A stretch of 64,000 nt of DNA, from the NCBI RefSeq assembly GCF_000471905.2, contig NW_006499563.1, forward strand, positions 2,686,596 through 2,750,595. Direction: 5' to 3'. The position numbers and the translations under genes were made by a program. The stretch is from Amborella trichopoda. Its lineage: Eukaryota > Streptophyta > Magnoliopsida > Amborellales > Amborellaceae. Shown one piece after another: positions 36,876-47,860 of the stretch (the first letter of the stretch is position 1; every line of letters begins with the position of its first letter). The notes beneath the pieces are model-generated. The model saw only the letters and a list, made by a program, of their open reading frames with translations. It was not told the DNA's origin and did not search any database.

Positions 36876-37603
36876 AAGATCAAGAACTAATTTTCCGGTG
36901 AGAGGAGCGTGGGAAGGTTTCATGGATTTGTGAAGGATTTAGATAAAAAAGGGAGAGAGAGCAATGGTACTGTAACTTTTTTGGTATTACTTTTTCTGTA
37001 CTATTGTTTCTCTCTACCTTATGGCTCCCATGAATGGAGAACCTGATTACTATTGAAATCGAAGAAATTTTTTTTTATAGAACTAGCATCCAAAATAAGC
37101 CCTTTGCGTAGCCTATCCAAGAGGAGAGAGCAACGCCTGGCAGAGGGAGATGGGGAGTAGATCTAGTGGCAAGTTGAGATTACTCAGAGAGAGAGAGAGG
37201 GGGCTGGGGGTGCGACATAAAGAGCACAGTAAGCAGCAAACCACTATCTTTGTGAAAGTTGCGAGTAAATCAAAGTGATCAACTAAAACTAGGCAGTCAA
37301 TACCATATCACTGTAACATATATCCGCATCATAATTTATCAGATAAAGTAAATAATTGAACTGTAACCCGAGCAAAAACACCCTCACAATTCAAACATTA
37401 AATCAAACAAAAAAAAACTAACATAGATGTGATTTGGAATTGATACAAAAAGAGCATATGATACTTATTTTTTAATTAATACTGTGAACCAAGATAAAGT
37501 AAAAACCGGTGATTTATTGGAGCACGATTTATACACAAAATTAAGCATAAATCGTAACAATCAAACCATAAAAAAAAAATCAAAGTTAAAAAAAAAAAAT
37601 GAT
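36876..37603. other. Probable copia copy B leader region
   Basis: About 730 bp of AT-rich, non-coding-looking sequence between the gypsy element and the primer-binding site. By position it would be the leader of copia copy B, continuing at 33081-33303 on the far side of the gypsy insertion. A short GA run lies at 37180-37200. This assignment is inference. Confidence 0.4.
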
Positions 37604-37690
37604 CTCTTTGATACCAATATTAGTAACTAAGGTATCCAACGTTGATATGGACGTCAGACGATACCTGTGGCGTCCTAGCCATACGTGAAG

Positions 37691-37865
37691 AAATATCGAG
37701 TTTTTAGAAAGAGAAAAGGCGTTGCAGAAAATGGGTGAGGTAATTGAAACAGATGGAGTTGGTTTCATCAGTTTGCCCAAGTGGTGGAGGGTCCTTTATG
37801 TGGAATGGATATCTCATACTCGAGTGATGAAGAGAGGTTAGTTCGTAGTAATGGAGATTCTCAAG
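37691..37865 (+). pseudogene. SNM1-like exon 1, C-terminal part with UBZ4 finger
   Basis: Beyond the retrotransposons the reading resumes as EFLEREKALQKMGEVIETDG, echoing SEFLERKKAGQC on the left side. After a one-base frame change it gives VVEGPLCGMDISYSSDEERL then VRSNGDSQ, ending at a donor AG|GTAATG (37865/37866). This is the UBZ4 ubiquitin-binding finger (C-P-L-C ... H ... C in the family). Here the first Cys, the His and the last Cys are all replaced, leaving only one zinc ligand. The finger could not fold around zinc. Confidence 0.72.
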
Positions 37866-40671
37866 GTAATGTCTTGGCCTGAAACTTTATATTCATTCCT
37901 TTTTTGGGGTTTTATTTCTCTTGGAAGTTCCTTTGTATATAGTGTTGTTTTTCTACTTTGTGCAGAAGGAATGGGGTTGAGGTCGTTGTGACAGCACCAC
38001 TGAGCGTCAACCTCAGCTATCGGCCTAGGTTTCCATTCTTACTTACGCAACCACTAACTATTTCTGAAAAACAATGGGTAGGGGCCTGTATTCTCTACTG
38101 ATATATCAAAAACAAAAAAAAAATGAATCAAAATCTTTTGATTTGCTAGCAGGTCTTTATGTAAATAAGAATCCTTGTTAATTTGGAGTTTACACTTGTT
38201 TCTTTCATGAACAATGATACTTTTAAGTGCCACTATTTTTTCATGAATGGTTCAGGAAGTATATCCAAAAAACTTTTCACCAGTAGAAAAATAATCTGTA
38301 ATTGGGTATGAGAAGGACTCACTGGTGCCTTTTACGGGGAGACTACAAGAGATTTTTTCCATTTTTTCATTTAGTAGAAGGTTGGAATACCCAACAAACG
38401 TGAACATATGCTTCCTCTCAGGCTGGAGAGTAAACAGCTTGAAATGATGCCTAACGTGAAATATTTTCATGACCTTGACAAAGACTTGATGAGCATGTCA
38501 ATGAGCTATTGCGTTTTAATTATAATTTACTGAACTTCATTGATTATGGAGGTATAAAACATTAGCCTTTGAAAAATGGGCCTCTACACAATGTAACTGG
38601 AAATAACAATAGAAACATAAACTGAGATAGAGGTATTTATTGTTAATGGTTCATGATTCGGCTTCATCTTCATTGAAATGGTGCATTGGACTTCATCTTC
38701 ACACTGCACAAGTAATTTTTTGTGCTTTGGTTTGTTCACACTGCACAATTACCGTTCCAATCATGAGAATGCAATTGTATGGAATTACAATGCAATCAAC
38801 TTGGTACCTTGATAAGTTTGTCAACAAGGTATAATTTTCATCGAATGATATTGCTATGCACAAATTCAGACTTTGTTTTTTTGTGCTTTGTTTTGTTGAC
38901 ACTACACAATTAGTGTTATGAGCAGGACAACACAATTGTATGGAGTTATAATGCAATCAACCGGGTACCTCAATAAGTTTGTTAACAAAACATGATTTCC
39001 AAGGGTTTATGGGATGGTTTGTACTAGCCAATTTCTATAAAAGAAGCATTCGAAGTCCAAGAACAAAGAAAAAAAAAAAACATGAAGCCAGCTTATGCCT
39101 TTGGAAAAGAAGATTTACCATATTGTCAACACTTAAATCTCATTCGTAATGAGAAATAGAATATTGCAGTGAAGCCCACTTTACTAACGACTTAGAGCAG
39201 GATTTGACCTAGGGCAACGTGTACTTTTACTTGCCCTTTTGTGCTGTCCTATAGATACCTAGCTTCCAAAGAGCGGAACTGAATTTTGTGTGTATCTTTA
39301 AGAGTGCATGATTTTAAGTATCTGCATAGGCATGATTTAAAGTTTTAAAAATCCAGATACATGTGAGCATATTTGAAAAGCTTAAGGATGTTTTCTACTG
39401 AATCTTCTTGAAACCATTGAGAATTTTTTTAGCATAGGTGCTTGGCCTAAGTTCTTTTAACTCTTAAAACCTTAAAAAGGGACTAAAAGTGGTTTTTGTC
39501 TTTTGAACATCATTTTCAAAGCTTAAGTTTATGCCTCTCTATTATTGACATCTTTGAAGATGGTTTTCATGCCAAAATCTTTACTGACTGAATTTAACTC
39601 TTACTGGGTTGTGAACTAAAATTTGTAGTATCCGTCAATATGCTTCAAACCTCATATGATCGTCTTATTTAAACTTAAAAGATGCCGAATACTAGAGCTT
39701 GCTGGATTCCAAATACTTTATTGAGGATTTTCTTTCACATCATTTATAGGGACTAAAGACTTGATTGTCCTGGTAACAATGGTTTTGCATGAGTATTTTA
39801 GTATTTTAGGAGGTGGTCGGGTCAAACTTGAGGTGTTGGGTTCACTTGATGCTCTTTTAGTGCCACTATTAAATTTGGTTTTATGAGTGGCCTCCTGCAT
39901 ATTAATTACTTTGCCGAGGTGTGTTTTTGTGTTTGTGCTTCATTCTACTTATCCAGATCCTGAGGGTTCTCGGGTTCATTATCAAGTTTTTGCGCACATC
40001 TCCTTTTTAATATTCTTCTTCCATGTTGCTTTTAGGTGATAATCATATGTAGTCAAATCGAAACATATTTCTGAGACCCTATCTGTTTCTAGACTTGAAG
40101 TGCTCATGGTAAGTCTATTTGAGTTGCTTCAGACTACTATGCTGGGACAAGGCTTTCATTCAATCCTAGGTGCTAAGGTTATCCGGGTGACTAAAGAACT
40201 ACTTTGGCAGAACCATTTTAAGTTCTGCCTAATTCAATGAATTAATATCAAAGTGTTTACAAATGTCAACATGATCTTGGGCATTGAAGCTCAATTTTCT
40301 GAAAACACGTTATGATTCCATGCAACATCTAGTGATCCTATGCAACTTTGCATAGGATACATACACATACACATGTATATTAGGAGCCTGTGCCATTTGT
40401 TTTATTCTTCTCCCTCTGTTTTTCGTACTCCCAAGGTACATTTTTCGGATCCTAATCTAAGTTTCTTCATCCACACAAAATAAAAATGATGAGTTATCCT
40501 ATCCTATTTGGTTCTTTAGAGTTTGTTGAATAGTTGCTTATTTCTTTTGCTTTCAAAGAACATGTTATGTTGGTATGTTTCCCATTTTTTTGATGTTTAA
40601 ACTATTTGGATAAAAATAAGAATGTGTTTGATTTCTTGTGATTCTTTTATTGATACTGGTGCCTTCTTTAG
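37866..40671 (+). other. SNM1-like intron 1
   Basis: 2.8 kb, AT-rich. It contains a diverged tandem duplication of about 115 bp (38716-38832 and 38875-38990, sharing TTGTGCTTTG and TACAATGCAATCAAC-type words). Minus-strand open frames at 38252-38470 and 39718-39900 show no family motif. A possible small exon after TTTGTGCAG at 37967 could not be matched to the protein. Confidence 0.5.
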
Positions 40672-40833
40672 GCGAACCATCTTAAAGATGAAATGATGGT
40701 GGATCATCTTCATGGTGTTGCTAATGTCACTCCTGTGCTAGACTAGCTTCGAACCTTGAATATGTCTAGATATGCAGAGGCTTTCGTTAAGCAACAGATT
40801 GATTGGGATACTCTACAATGACTAAAGGAAGTG
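40672..40833 (+). pseudogene. SNM1-like exon 2, SAM domain first half
   Basis: Follows the acceptor TTCTTTAG. It reads ANHLKDEMMVDHLHG, then VTPVLD-stop-LRTLNMSRYAEAF, then VKQQIDWDTLQ-stop-LKE. This is the start of the sterile alpha motif domain as in plant SNM1-like proteins (family pattern L..L.L..Y...F....IDW.TL..L). Both stops (TAG and TGA) fall where the family has Trp (TGG). The exon appears to end near 40833 before GTGTGC, a weak donor. Confidence 0.78.
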
Positions 40834-41043
40834 GTGTGCCTTGACAAACTGAATAGATGCCATCCCAAATGTTTATGTGCATATAAGAACATCTACATTC
40901 ATATTGGCTGATTAAATATCAGTCCGTTTTAGATACAACGTATTGTTCTTATGAAGTTGTTTTGTATTCCTCTATATAATCAATTATCATATTTGATGAT
41001 TGTAGTTGTTGTGAATCATGATTCATCCACATGAATGTTACAT

Positions 41044-41408
41044 GATCTAATTAATTTGGGTATTCATGCTCTTGGAGTTTGGGTCCTAGAAGAAAGATTT
41101 TGCTTGCTTTTAATGATTTGTAGAAGCAAAATATGCAACCAAGTGAGGTACATACAGACTATTCATCTATTGCTATCAATGAGAATGGAAGGCATGTTAT
41201 TCCTGGGAATAAATTGCTAACAGAGTTTTCCCAAGATTCCTCCTAGCAGCACTGCTGCTGGGTTCCAAGGTTCTCAGGCATCTGGATCACGGCCAAGGAC
41301 GAAACATATTTGGGCAGTAAAAGCTCTAGGATAAGAAATCCAGTCCTTGCTACCCATGTCAGAGACACTCCTCCAATGTCTTTCATACCTGGAATGCCTT
41401 TTGGTGTC
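41044..41408 (+). pseudogene. SNM1-like exon 3: SAM end, linker, start of lactamase domain
   Basis: DLINLGIHALG, then after a frame change GPRRKILLAFNDL-stop-KQNMQPSEV, completes the SAM domain. The linker has HVIPGNKLLTEFSQ, at the place where homologues carry NKLITEFF (PCNA-box-like). The end reads HVRDTPPMSFIPGMPFGV, which corresponds to IPGTPFRV, the start of the metallo-beta-lactamase domain. The expected acceptor AG is AT here (ACAT|GATCTA) and the donor after V is not GT, so splicing at both ends looks damaged. Confidence 0.78.
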
Positions 41409-42279
41409 TTATTTTGCCTCTTAATGTTCATGTAAACCATTGCACTGATTTATACTTAATGCTTACTGCATTTTTTTGCTTTGAAATTGATGAATGTAAT
41501 TTGAAAGCCTGTCGAATTTGAGGCACTAGCTGGTTCTCATATGAACAAAATAATTAAGAAATGCATTTAATGTGCAATGAATGGGCAATAAATTTATTCA
41601 CTGGGAACATTATTTTCTTAGAAGTTATATTGAATGGAAACTGAGGATTAAGTGATTATGAGAAGTCATTAGGCAATCATTTCCAAACTAGTTCTCTTTG
41701 TTATCCCCAAAATTTACAGAACTTGATATCTGTCATACCGACCTTCGGCAGGTCATGTTTCTCTCGTTCTCCACTTAATTCTTGTCTAAGGATTAGCTTA
41801 CCTATAATGTCCATGAACTTTAGGTGATGCTGTGATTTAGCTGTTTGATCTAGGTGCCAAAGCTTTTCTAATTATTTCTATCAATCAAGAGGTGACTGGT
41901 AGGATTTTTTTCCTTAACTAGATTAAGTATTTACAACGTTTGAAAATTTCGGTCGCCTAGCCTAGGCAAGGTCACCCATGCGGTCTAGGCAAGCTGCTGA
42001 ATCGAAGGGGCCTTGGCAGGAGACCTAGACTGCATGTGCATAGGTGGGCTCAAGGCAGGTGACTAAGTAGACAAAGGCACCCACCACCCCCTTTTAGAAA
42101 AATAGTGGAAGACGTAAGCTCCCTTTTAAAAAATAAAGCACATGCTAAGGCCTGAAAAAAAATCATACGAGCCCCCTACAAGAAAGTAAACAGAAAACCT
42201 AAGGTCTAAAAGAAGGCCTGAAAATGAGTAAAAGAAGGCCTGAAAATGAGTAGAGAAAGTAAGAAGCAGACCACATGGC

Positions 42280-42370
42280 CCTTGAAGAAGAAGAAGAAAA
42301 AGAGGAAGGGGAGGAAGGCGGTTTGAAGAAGAAGAAGAAGAAGATAAGAAGAAGAAGAAGAAGAAGAAGG
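42280..42370. repeat. (GAA)n microsatellite
   Basis: Interrupted GAA/GAAGAA runs immediately left of the MITE insertion. Confidence 0.95.
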
Positions 42371-42373
42371 CAG

Positions 42374-42928
42374 CATAGTTACCGGGACCCCCTACTTTGG
42401 TAGGCAATCCCTTCTAGGATCTCGATTCTGTCGCTCTCAGAAAGGATCTCTCAGGGATCTTGATGTTAAAATTTCGGGATCTCTATCTCTCTGCTAGGGA
42501 TCTCAATTCCCCTGTTGTTAGGGATGGAGGTCCCAACTTTAAAGACCAAGGCAACAACCAAACTGATGTTTTTTTTTGTTTATACCTAGATTGTAGTACG
42601 ACCATATTTTTAATATAGTTGCATTGCTTTCTTGCTATAAATAATGAGATCCCTACTTTAAAGAGTGTACGTAATCCTAAATTATCATGAACTTTAACGT
42701 TGATAGCAAGATCCCCAAAAGTCGAGATCAAGATCCCCAAAAGGTTGGAATTCGACACAAACATTTGGGTATCTGGATCCCTAACATATGCATTGTACGG
42801 ATAGCGTTTCCAACCATAAGGATCTTCTAACATTCCACGATCCCACGCTCCCGATCCCGATCCCGATCCCGATCCCGATCCCGATCCCAATCCCAGTACC
42901 ATTCCCGTTACTGATCCCAACATCTATG
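42374..42928. mobile_element. hAT-type MITE, GAGATCCC family, copy 1
   Basis: 555 bp. The ends CATAGTTACCGGGACC and (reverse complement) CATAGATGTTGGGATC are imperfect inverted repeats, with GGCAG directly on both sides. The interior is rich in GAGATCCC-type words and includes GTGTACGTAATCCTAAATTA. A (GATCCC) hexamer run lies at about 42849-42895 near the right end. Copy 2 lies at 56800-57322 in the opposite orientation, in the same host gene. Open frames such as the Gly-Ser run on the minus strand come from the hexamer. Confidence 0.82.
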
Positions 42929-43992
42929 GGCAGTAAGGTTCAAGAGTGAGAAACTGTCTCGAGAAGAAAAACCTTAACTACCCTTAATGTTGAAGAAACC
43001 CTCTCTCTCTCTCTCCCTCCTTTTTCCAAGATGAAGAAGAAGTAGGGTTCAAGAGAGTGAAACAATCGAGGAAAATAAAATAAAATTAACTGGCACTAAG
43101 ATTGAAGAAACTCTCTCTTCTTTCTCCCTTGCTCAAACAAGACTGTTGTTGCAAAAACAATAGGGACCTAGAGAGAGAAATAGTAAAAAAACAATATATG
43201 TTCTCTTCTTTTATCTCTCTTGCTTTACACATTGAGATGATGATATAATATACCATAAAGTATTTGAATGAAAATTGGCCCTTTTCGTTAGTGAAAGTTC
43301 TAATAGCACTCTTCCATATTCACACTTTTCTAATAGTATCCCCTCCCCTTCTAATAGGGCCGCCTAGGAGCACGCCTCCGACTTTTTGAGCTTTGAGTTT
43401 CGGGATTTTATTCATGCTGCTTGTTTGGTAAATTCTCTTTCTCTCTCTCTCTCCTCTTTTTCATGCCACAGTGTAATACTTCTACAATTTTATGAAGCTT
43501 AATGCAAATACTTTCCAACTTAGATAGCACATGCTGAGCAATTTCAGTCTTTTTCGCATGAGCTTTGCACCTACCTCTCCTGCATTGTATAGCCATATGA
43601 CCTCATAGGCCACTTTGTAATAACTTGTTTGGGCATGAGGCTCTCCATTACCTATACAATCTGGTTTTCTGGATTAGTAGAGGCTTATTCCATTGGCATA
43701 TATTAGCAATCATGCTCTCAGGCTCTCGGTCTAGTTGGTGACCCTTCACAAATTGTCACTGGTAATAAAGAAATAAAGAACATCCATATTGCATATATTT
43801 GTCTTACTAAAATATTAGGTGATAAGTAAAACTTAATTCCAGTATCACCTTTTTTTTTTGATTCATGACGTTTTAGGACCCTAATAGCGAGAGGGTGAGG
43901 GAAGGAGGGAGGTAGCGAAAGAGTTAGTTCTTCGCTCTTGTTCTTTTGGCTTTGTTGTGTGGCCTTTGATGAGTTACATTGTTATCTTCATC

Positions 43993-43999
<7 letters not shown>

Positions 44000-44024
<25 letters not shown>
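44000..44024. repeat. (TA)n microsatellite
   Basis: About 12 TA units, 75 bp before the exon 4 acceptor. Confidence 0.95.
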
Positions 44025-44099
44025 AACTTCTTTTTTTTGTGAAGGTTGTATAACCACTTCTGTTTCCCCATGTGATTTATTTCTAATTTATGCTTGCAG

Positions 44100-44163
44100 G
44101 ATATGTTTCGTTATCTAAGAGGGGATTGCTCCCACTGGTTTCTCTCTCACTTTCACTTAGATT
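44100..44163 (+). pseudogene. SNM1-like exon 4: HxHxD motif
   Basis: A 64-bp exon between TGCTTGCAG and GTAAGT. It reads DMFRYLRGDCSHWFLSHFHL then D, uninterrupted. This is motif II of the metallo-beta-lactamase fold, whose His and Asp residues bind the catalytic metal. The next residue in the family is His, split over the intron. Here the split codon would be T|AT (Tyr) instead of CAT, losing one metal ligand. Both splice sites look good. Confidence 0.85.
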
Positions 44164-46114
44164 GTAAGTCCATTTTGTCCATGAGCATGAAGATTAACCT
44201 CTATAAGTCCAATTTAGATGGTAATGTAGTTGTAAATACATGTAATACTCATTTTTGGTTGTCTTTATTAATTTTACATGAGTTGGTTATGGAGACTTTA
44301 TTTACATTTTCTACTCCAATTGGCAAAAAGGGTTCCAATTGGATATCTCAGGCACTCCCCCACCATAAGGGAGGGTTTAATAGACAAATTTAAGAAAATC
44401 ATAATAGCAATGAAAAGTGTTGCAGCCTATGTTACCTAGACACCAATGCAAGCATCTAAAATTTCACACAAGTATCAAGACAGGGCCTAAGACATCTCTA
44501 CAAGTATTTCCAGACATACACACATACACCCACACATAGTACTAGCAAATGTGATGTGCGTTGTACAATGCTCTTATGGAGAAATTAGACAAAAATGATT
44601 TGTAAGTATTTAATAAAAATAATATTTTTAGATTTATTTCTTTTTTCATTCAATAATATTTTCAGTGCTGTTTAATTTTCTATTATACCTTTTCTAATTC
44701 AATTTGTTGGAGTATTCGTGTTTTGGTAAGCTATATATTATAATATGAATTCCTATTTTAGATTAGCATAGAAATTCCGTTTCAGAGTTTTCTAATTAAA
44801 TTTTCTTTTTTAGTTTGTACCTTTTTATTCTCCATATAGATATTTTGCCTTTTTTTTTTTTTTGGCAATTTTATCAATGAATTTACATACCTAATCAAAT
44901 AGAGTTTTAAGCAAAGATATTTTAAGAATGTGAGTTTAGACAAAGAGAGATATTTTAGGAAATTCACTGGGAAAAAAAGTCAGAGCAGTTAGAAATTTAA
45001 AAGTCTTACTTGTATTTATTCTCTCTTATATATAGCTCATTAAAGTTTAAAAATTATAAAAATCTGATATTTCTGAGAAATGCAGACTAAAAATGTATAT
45101 AAAATTACTCAATGTAAGTGAAAGTATGAATATTTCTTAACTCATCCTTAAGATATAATTTGGCGAATTACCTACCAAAGAAATTAATTAAAAGCCATTG
45201 TTTGCCTTTTCTATTTATTGTTTGACTTGTCTGTTGCCATCTTTTTGTCAAAAAAGATGCTTGTTCGATGATCTTGCTAATTTTTCTATTTATAAGTCGA
45301 TTTTCTTTATTTATTAGTTAATTTTGATTTTTGTGGTTGCTGCATAATCTGCCACCTAGAAACCTACCTTAAGCATATAAAAAATAGCAGAAAAAGAACA
45401 GGAAAGTCACTGTTCAACATTCTATCTATGTTTTTACCCTTACTTTGAGCATATAGATGGTACTACTCAAGCTTAATTTGAGCATGCATAAGATTTCCTA
45501 CATCTAAAATCTTTGATAGCGGAGTTGTTTTGCCACTTTTTTTCGTTTGTGATGATTGCTCCCAGCAGAAATGGTTTAATCACGTTTCATAAAAAATAAA
45601 GTTATAATTTCTTTTAAAGTCCATTTCATGCAATGCTTATAACCCACACCCCAGTTTGCGAAACCAAGCTCTTTTTGAAAAATTGATAGTATACTTTCTA
45701 ATATACATGGCACAACTCTATATAGTACTAGTTGACTCATTAAGTGATCATCTCTTGTCAATTTTTTTTCTGCTATTACTTTGGTTAATTTTGCAATCCA
45801 TGTCATGCTAGTAAGTAATCATGGCAGTCGAAAGTGAAGGGCATATCCTTGCGAAGCCCGTTCGATAACAGTCTAGGTGCCCGATAAGGCTTTTTTGTGA
45901 ATTTTTTTTCATGATAGTTTATGTTCCCTTGAAGCCTAGATTGCTCAAGCTGCCCAAGGCTTCGATGCCCTCCACTCATTGAATTATAATACTCACTAAC
46001 ACAAGTCAATTCTCATTTCTTGTTTTAAACAACAGTATAACTTATGCTTTATAGTTTGTGCTTACTAAATAGTTTTTTTTTTTTTTTACTAACTTTAGGT
46101 TTTGGTTCCTTCAG
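44164..46114 (+). other. SNM1-like intron 4
   Basis: 1.95 kb, AT-rich, no recognised element. It ends in a T-rich run and TTCCTTCAG. Small minus-strand open frames show no motif. Confidence 0.5.
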
Positions 46115-46401
46115 ATTATCAAGGACATACGAGGGGATTCTGTCTTGGTAAAATTTATTGCTCTGAGATCACAGCACGTCTAATAAATCAGAAAATATGG
46201 ATATAGCAATGTATATCCATAAATGTTCTCCATACATATTAAGTTGATTGTAGATGGTATAGTCAACATTTCCTCAAATAAATATGAAGATATGGATCAC
46301 GTAGGACAAGATACAAGTTCTACCTCTGAATTGTAAAATAAATATTGCTGGTGTAAATGTCCAGGCCCATAATGATTCTCTTTGAACCATCCAATGGCAT
46401 G
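46115..46401 (+). pseudogene. SNM1-like exon 5: MBL core
   Basis: Begins YQGHTRGFCLGKIYCSEITA then RLINQKIWI. An unrelated stretch of about 100 bp follows, bordered by ATATGGAT words. It resumes as KIWIT-stop-DKIQVLPLN, KINIAGVN, and (frame-shifted) IMILFEPSNGM before the donor ATG|GTAGGC. The family has about seven residues (TC.DANH) between GVNV and CPGS; these are missing, taking the motif III histidine. The stop falls at the family's Trp in the IPWDRLQVL segment. Confidence 0.8.
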
Positions 46402-46787
46402 GTAGGCTAAATCAAATGGAGTTCTTTAATGTTAGGTGCCAAGTTTCTGTATCAAACTCAATGAGAACTGGGATATTCCCTTTGCCGTGAGAGATTAATG
46501 TCCAAATTATATGCAAAATGTAACTCCACTTGGCAAATGAAATTTCCAAGTCACATACAGTTCTTGTGATATACATGTCACTGTTACAGAATCTAAGACT
46601 TAGCAATATCCATATTGGTGCAGTCTGATGGGCATGACTTTTTGGATAGTGAATATTTGTTTGCTGTATTTGGCACTAGTTTCTTGTTATTTAGTATCTC
46701 AGTATAATGAAAGCTGAGTAACTTTCCATGTGGTTTACTGCAATTGATTCCACGAGTCTAATGCTTGTTTATGCAATAAAACTGCAG

Positions 46788-46852
46788 GTTTTTTTTACAT
46801 ACAGGTGATTTTCAGTTTTGTGCAGACTGCAGAAATGGAAACCAATTCCATA
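46788..46852 (+). pseudogene. SNM1-like exon 6 (partial): HTGDF motif
   Basis: After the acceptor AACTGCAG the sequence gives FFLHTGDFQFCADC, matching VLHTGDFRF. The Asp is metal-binding motif IV of the family and is kept. A T-run slip shifts the frame relative to exon 5. The exon runs into a 20-N gap; what follows the gap is MITE, so the ILDTTY part is not visible. Confidence 0.72.
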
Positions 46853-46872
46853 NNNNNNNNNNNNNNNNNNNN
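46853..46872. other. Assembly gap
   Basis: 20 N, probably a gap of unknown size, since a coding exon lies on the left and the middle of a MITE on the right. Confidence 1.
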
Positions 46873-47148
46873 TTCATATCTAATTATAAAATTCTAGACT
46901 AAAAAAATGGTTAAAATCGAGTAGATCTATAAACATATGAAAATTTTGAAAATGGACAGTCTAGATAATGTGTGCAAGATGCACTATTTCTGGGACTCAA
47001 AAATCTTTTTTTTTTATTTTTTTATATTCATATATCTCAATGTCAAGATGATCAATTAGAGGGTTTTACAACATTAAACAACCTTTTCCAATGGATTTTT
47101 GAGGTGCATCTTTAATTCTACATTTTAAGGTTGCAACCTTATATAAAC
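46873..47148. mobile_element. MITE, GGTTGCAACC-type TIRs (right part)
   Basis: Matches the right three quarters of the MITE at 23447-23835, including GAGTAGATCTATAAACATA, CAATTAGAGGGTTTT and the right end AAGGTTGCAACCTTATATAA. The left end is lost in the gap. Confidence 0.85.
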
Positions 47149-47860
47149 TTTTTCCTTTTATTTTTGTAACTTGTATTCTTGTTTTAGAATATTTATCAAT
47201 ATTTAACAGTGAACTGTAAACTTATATATGTGGTATGGGGCTTTAGTCTTCCTACTGCATTTCTTGTGTCATGCATAGGAAAACGTGGTTTAGGCTTAAA
47301 TGAGTGCATATTTCCATATCTTGCAAGAAACCATAAATCTCGTTTGCTCAAGTTCATGTGCATGTGAGTTGTTATTACTGTATATGAAATGATCCAAATT
47401 ACCATGTTGGAAATTTTTTACTAGCCATCATAAAGAGGTTGGATTTAAACACATCCTCAAGGCAAATGCGGATGCCAATGTTTTGGATAATGGTGTGGTA
47501 GGATGCGCGAAGTTGAGAGCCTTTGGTGGAGGATGGTTACTGTTTTATGAGATGCGACCTTTTCATCTCTATGATCTTCTAGTCTTTGTAATTGTTTTGC
47601 ATTTTTTGTCATGAAATTTGCTTTCCATAAAAGAAACTCATCCATCTACATAAGGGAGAATAAATAAGAGTATCACTTTTTGAAATTAACAACTATTATT
47701 TTTCCTCTAAATTTCTTAAAGTGTCATCATCTTTTCTATCTAAACGCTCATCCTTGAAATATCTTTGCTCAACAATATCTTTGATTTTTTATGTAAATTC
47801 AATGGCAAAGTTGCCAAAATTTCATATCCATCTCTCCAAGAAGTTTCATCCAAATCTTGA
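47149..47860. other. Intronic spacer
   Basis: About 700 bp without recognised elements. Short open frames have no motif. Confidence 0.45.

Larger units (their letters stand above)
29050..37690 (-). mobile_element. Ty1/copia fossil, copy B, interrupted by a gypsy element and a gap
   Basis: Same family as copy A. Minus strand: RNase H at about 29580-30060, reverse transcriptase at 30060-30990 ([20 protein letters not shown]), an acidic linker at 31014-31322 and integrase at about 31440-32110. Gag falls in or near the gap. A primer-binding site (TGGTATCAAAGAG on the minus strand, 37604-37616, initiator tRNA-Met type) and a short LTR remnant (37617-37690, matching the LTR start) mark the 5' end. 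The gypsy element at 33304-36870 lies between. Broken in about ten places or more. Confidence 0.75.
41934..43396. mobile_element. Possible non-autonomous hAT remnant
   Basis: The left edge CAACGTTTGAAAATTTCGGT followed by CGCCTAGCCTAGG looks like a hAT end. On the right, CCTCCGACTTTTTGAGCTTTG near 43375 is a loose inverted match. The MITE at 42374 lies inside. No 8-bp target duplication was found, so the pairing is tentative. Confidence 0.25.
41409..44099 (+). other. SNM1-like intron 3
   Basis: 2.7 kb holding the MITE at 42374-42928, a GAA microsatellite, CT-rich tracts and a possible non-autonomous hAT remnant. (TA)n lies at about 44000-44023. It ends with the acceptor TGCTTGCAG. Confidence 0.6.

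Noticed and set aside
37967-38029. Possible small exon after TTTGTGCAG
   Set aside because: No reading frame matches the homologues between the UBZ4 and SAM parts.
42483-42923. Minus-strand frame with a Gly-Ser run
   Set aside because: Produced by the GATCCC hexamer of a MITE.
46412-46606. Minus-strand open frame in intron 5
   Set aside because: No motif, and it lies between two plus-strand exons of the host gene.
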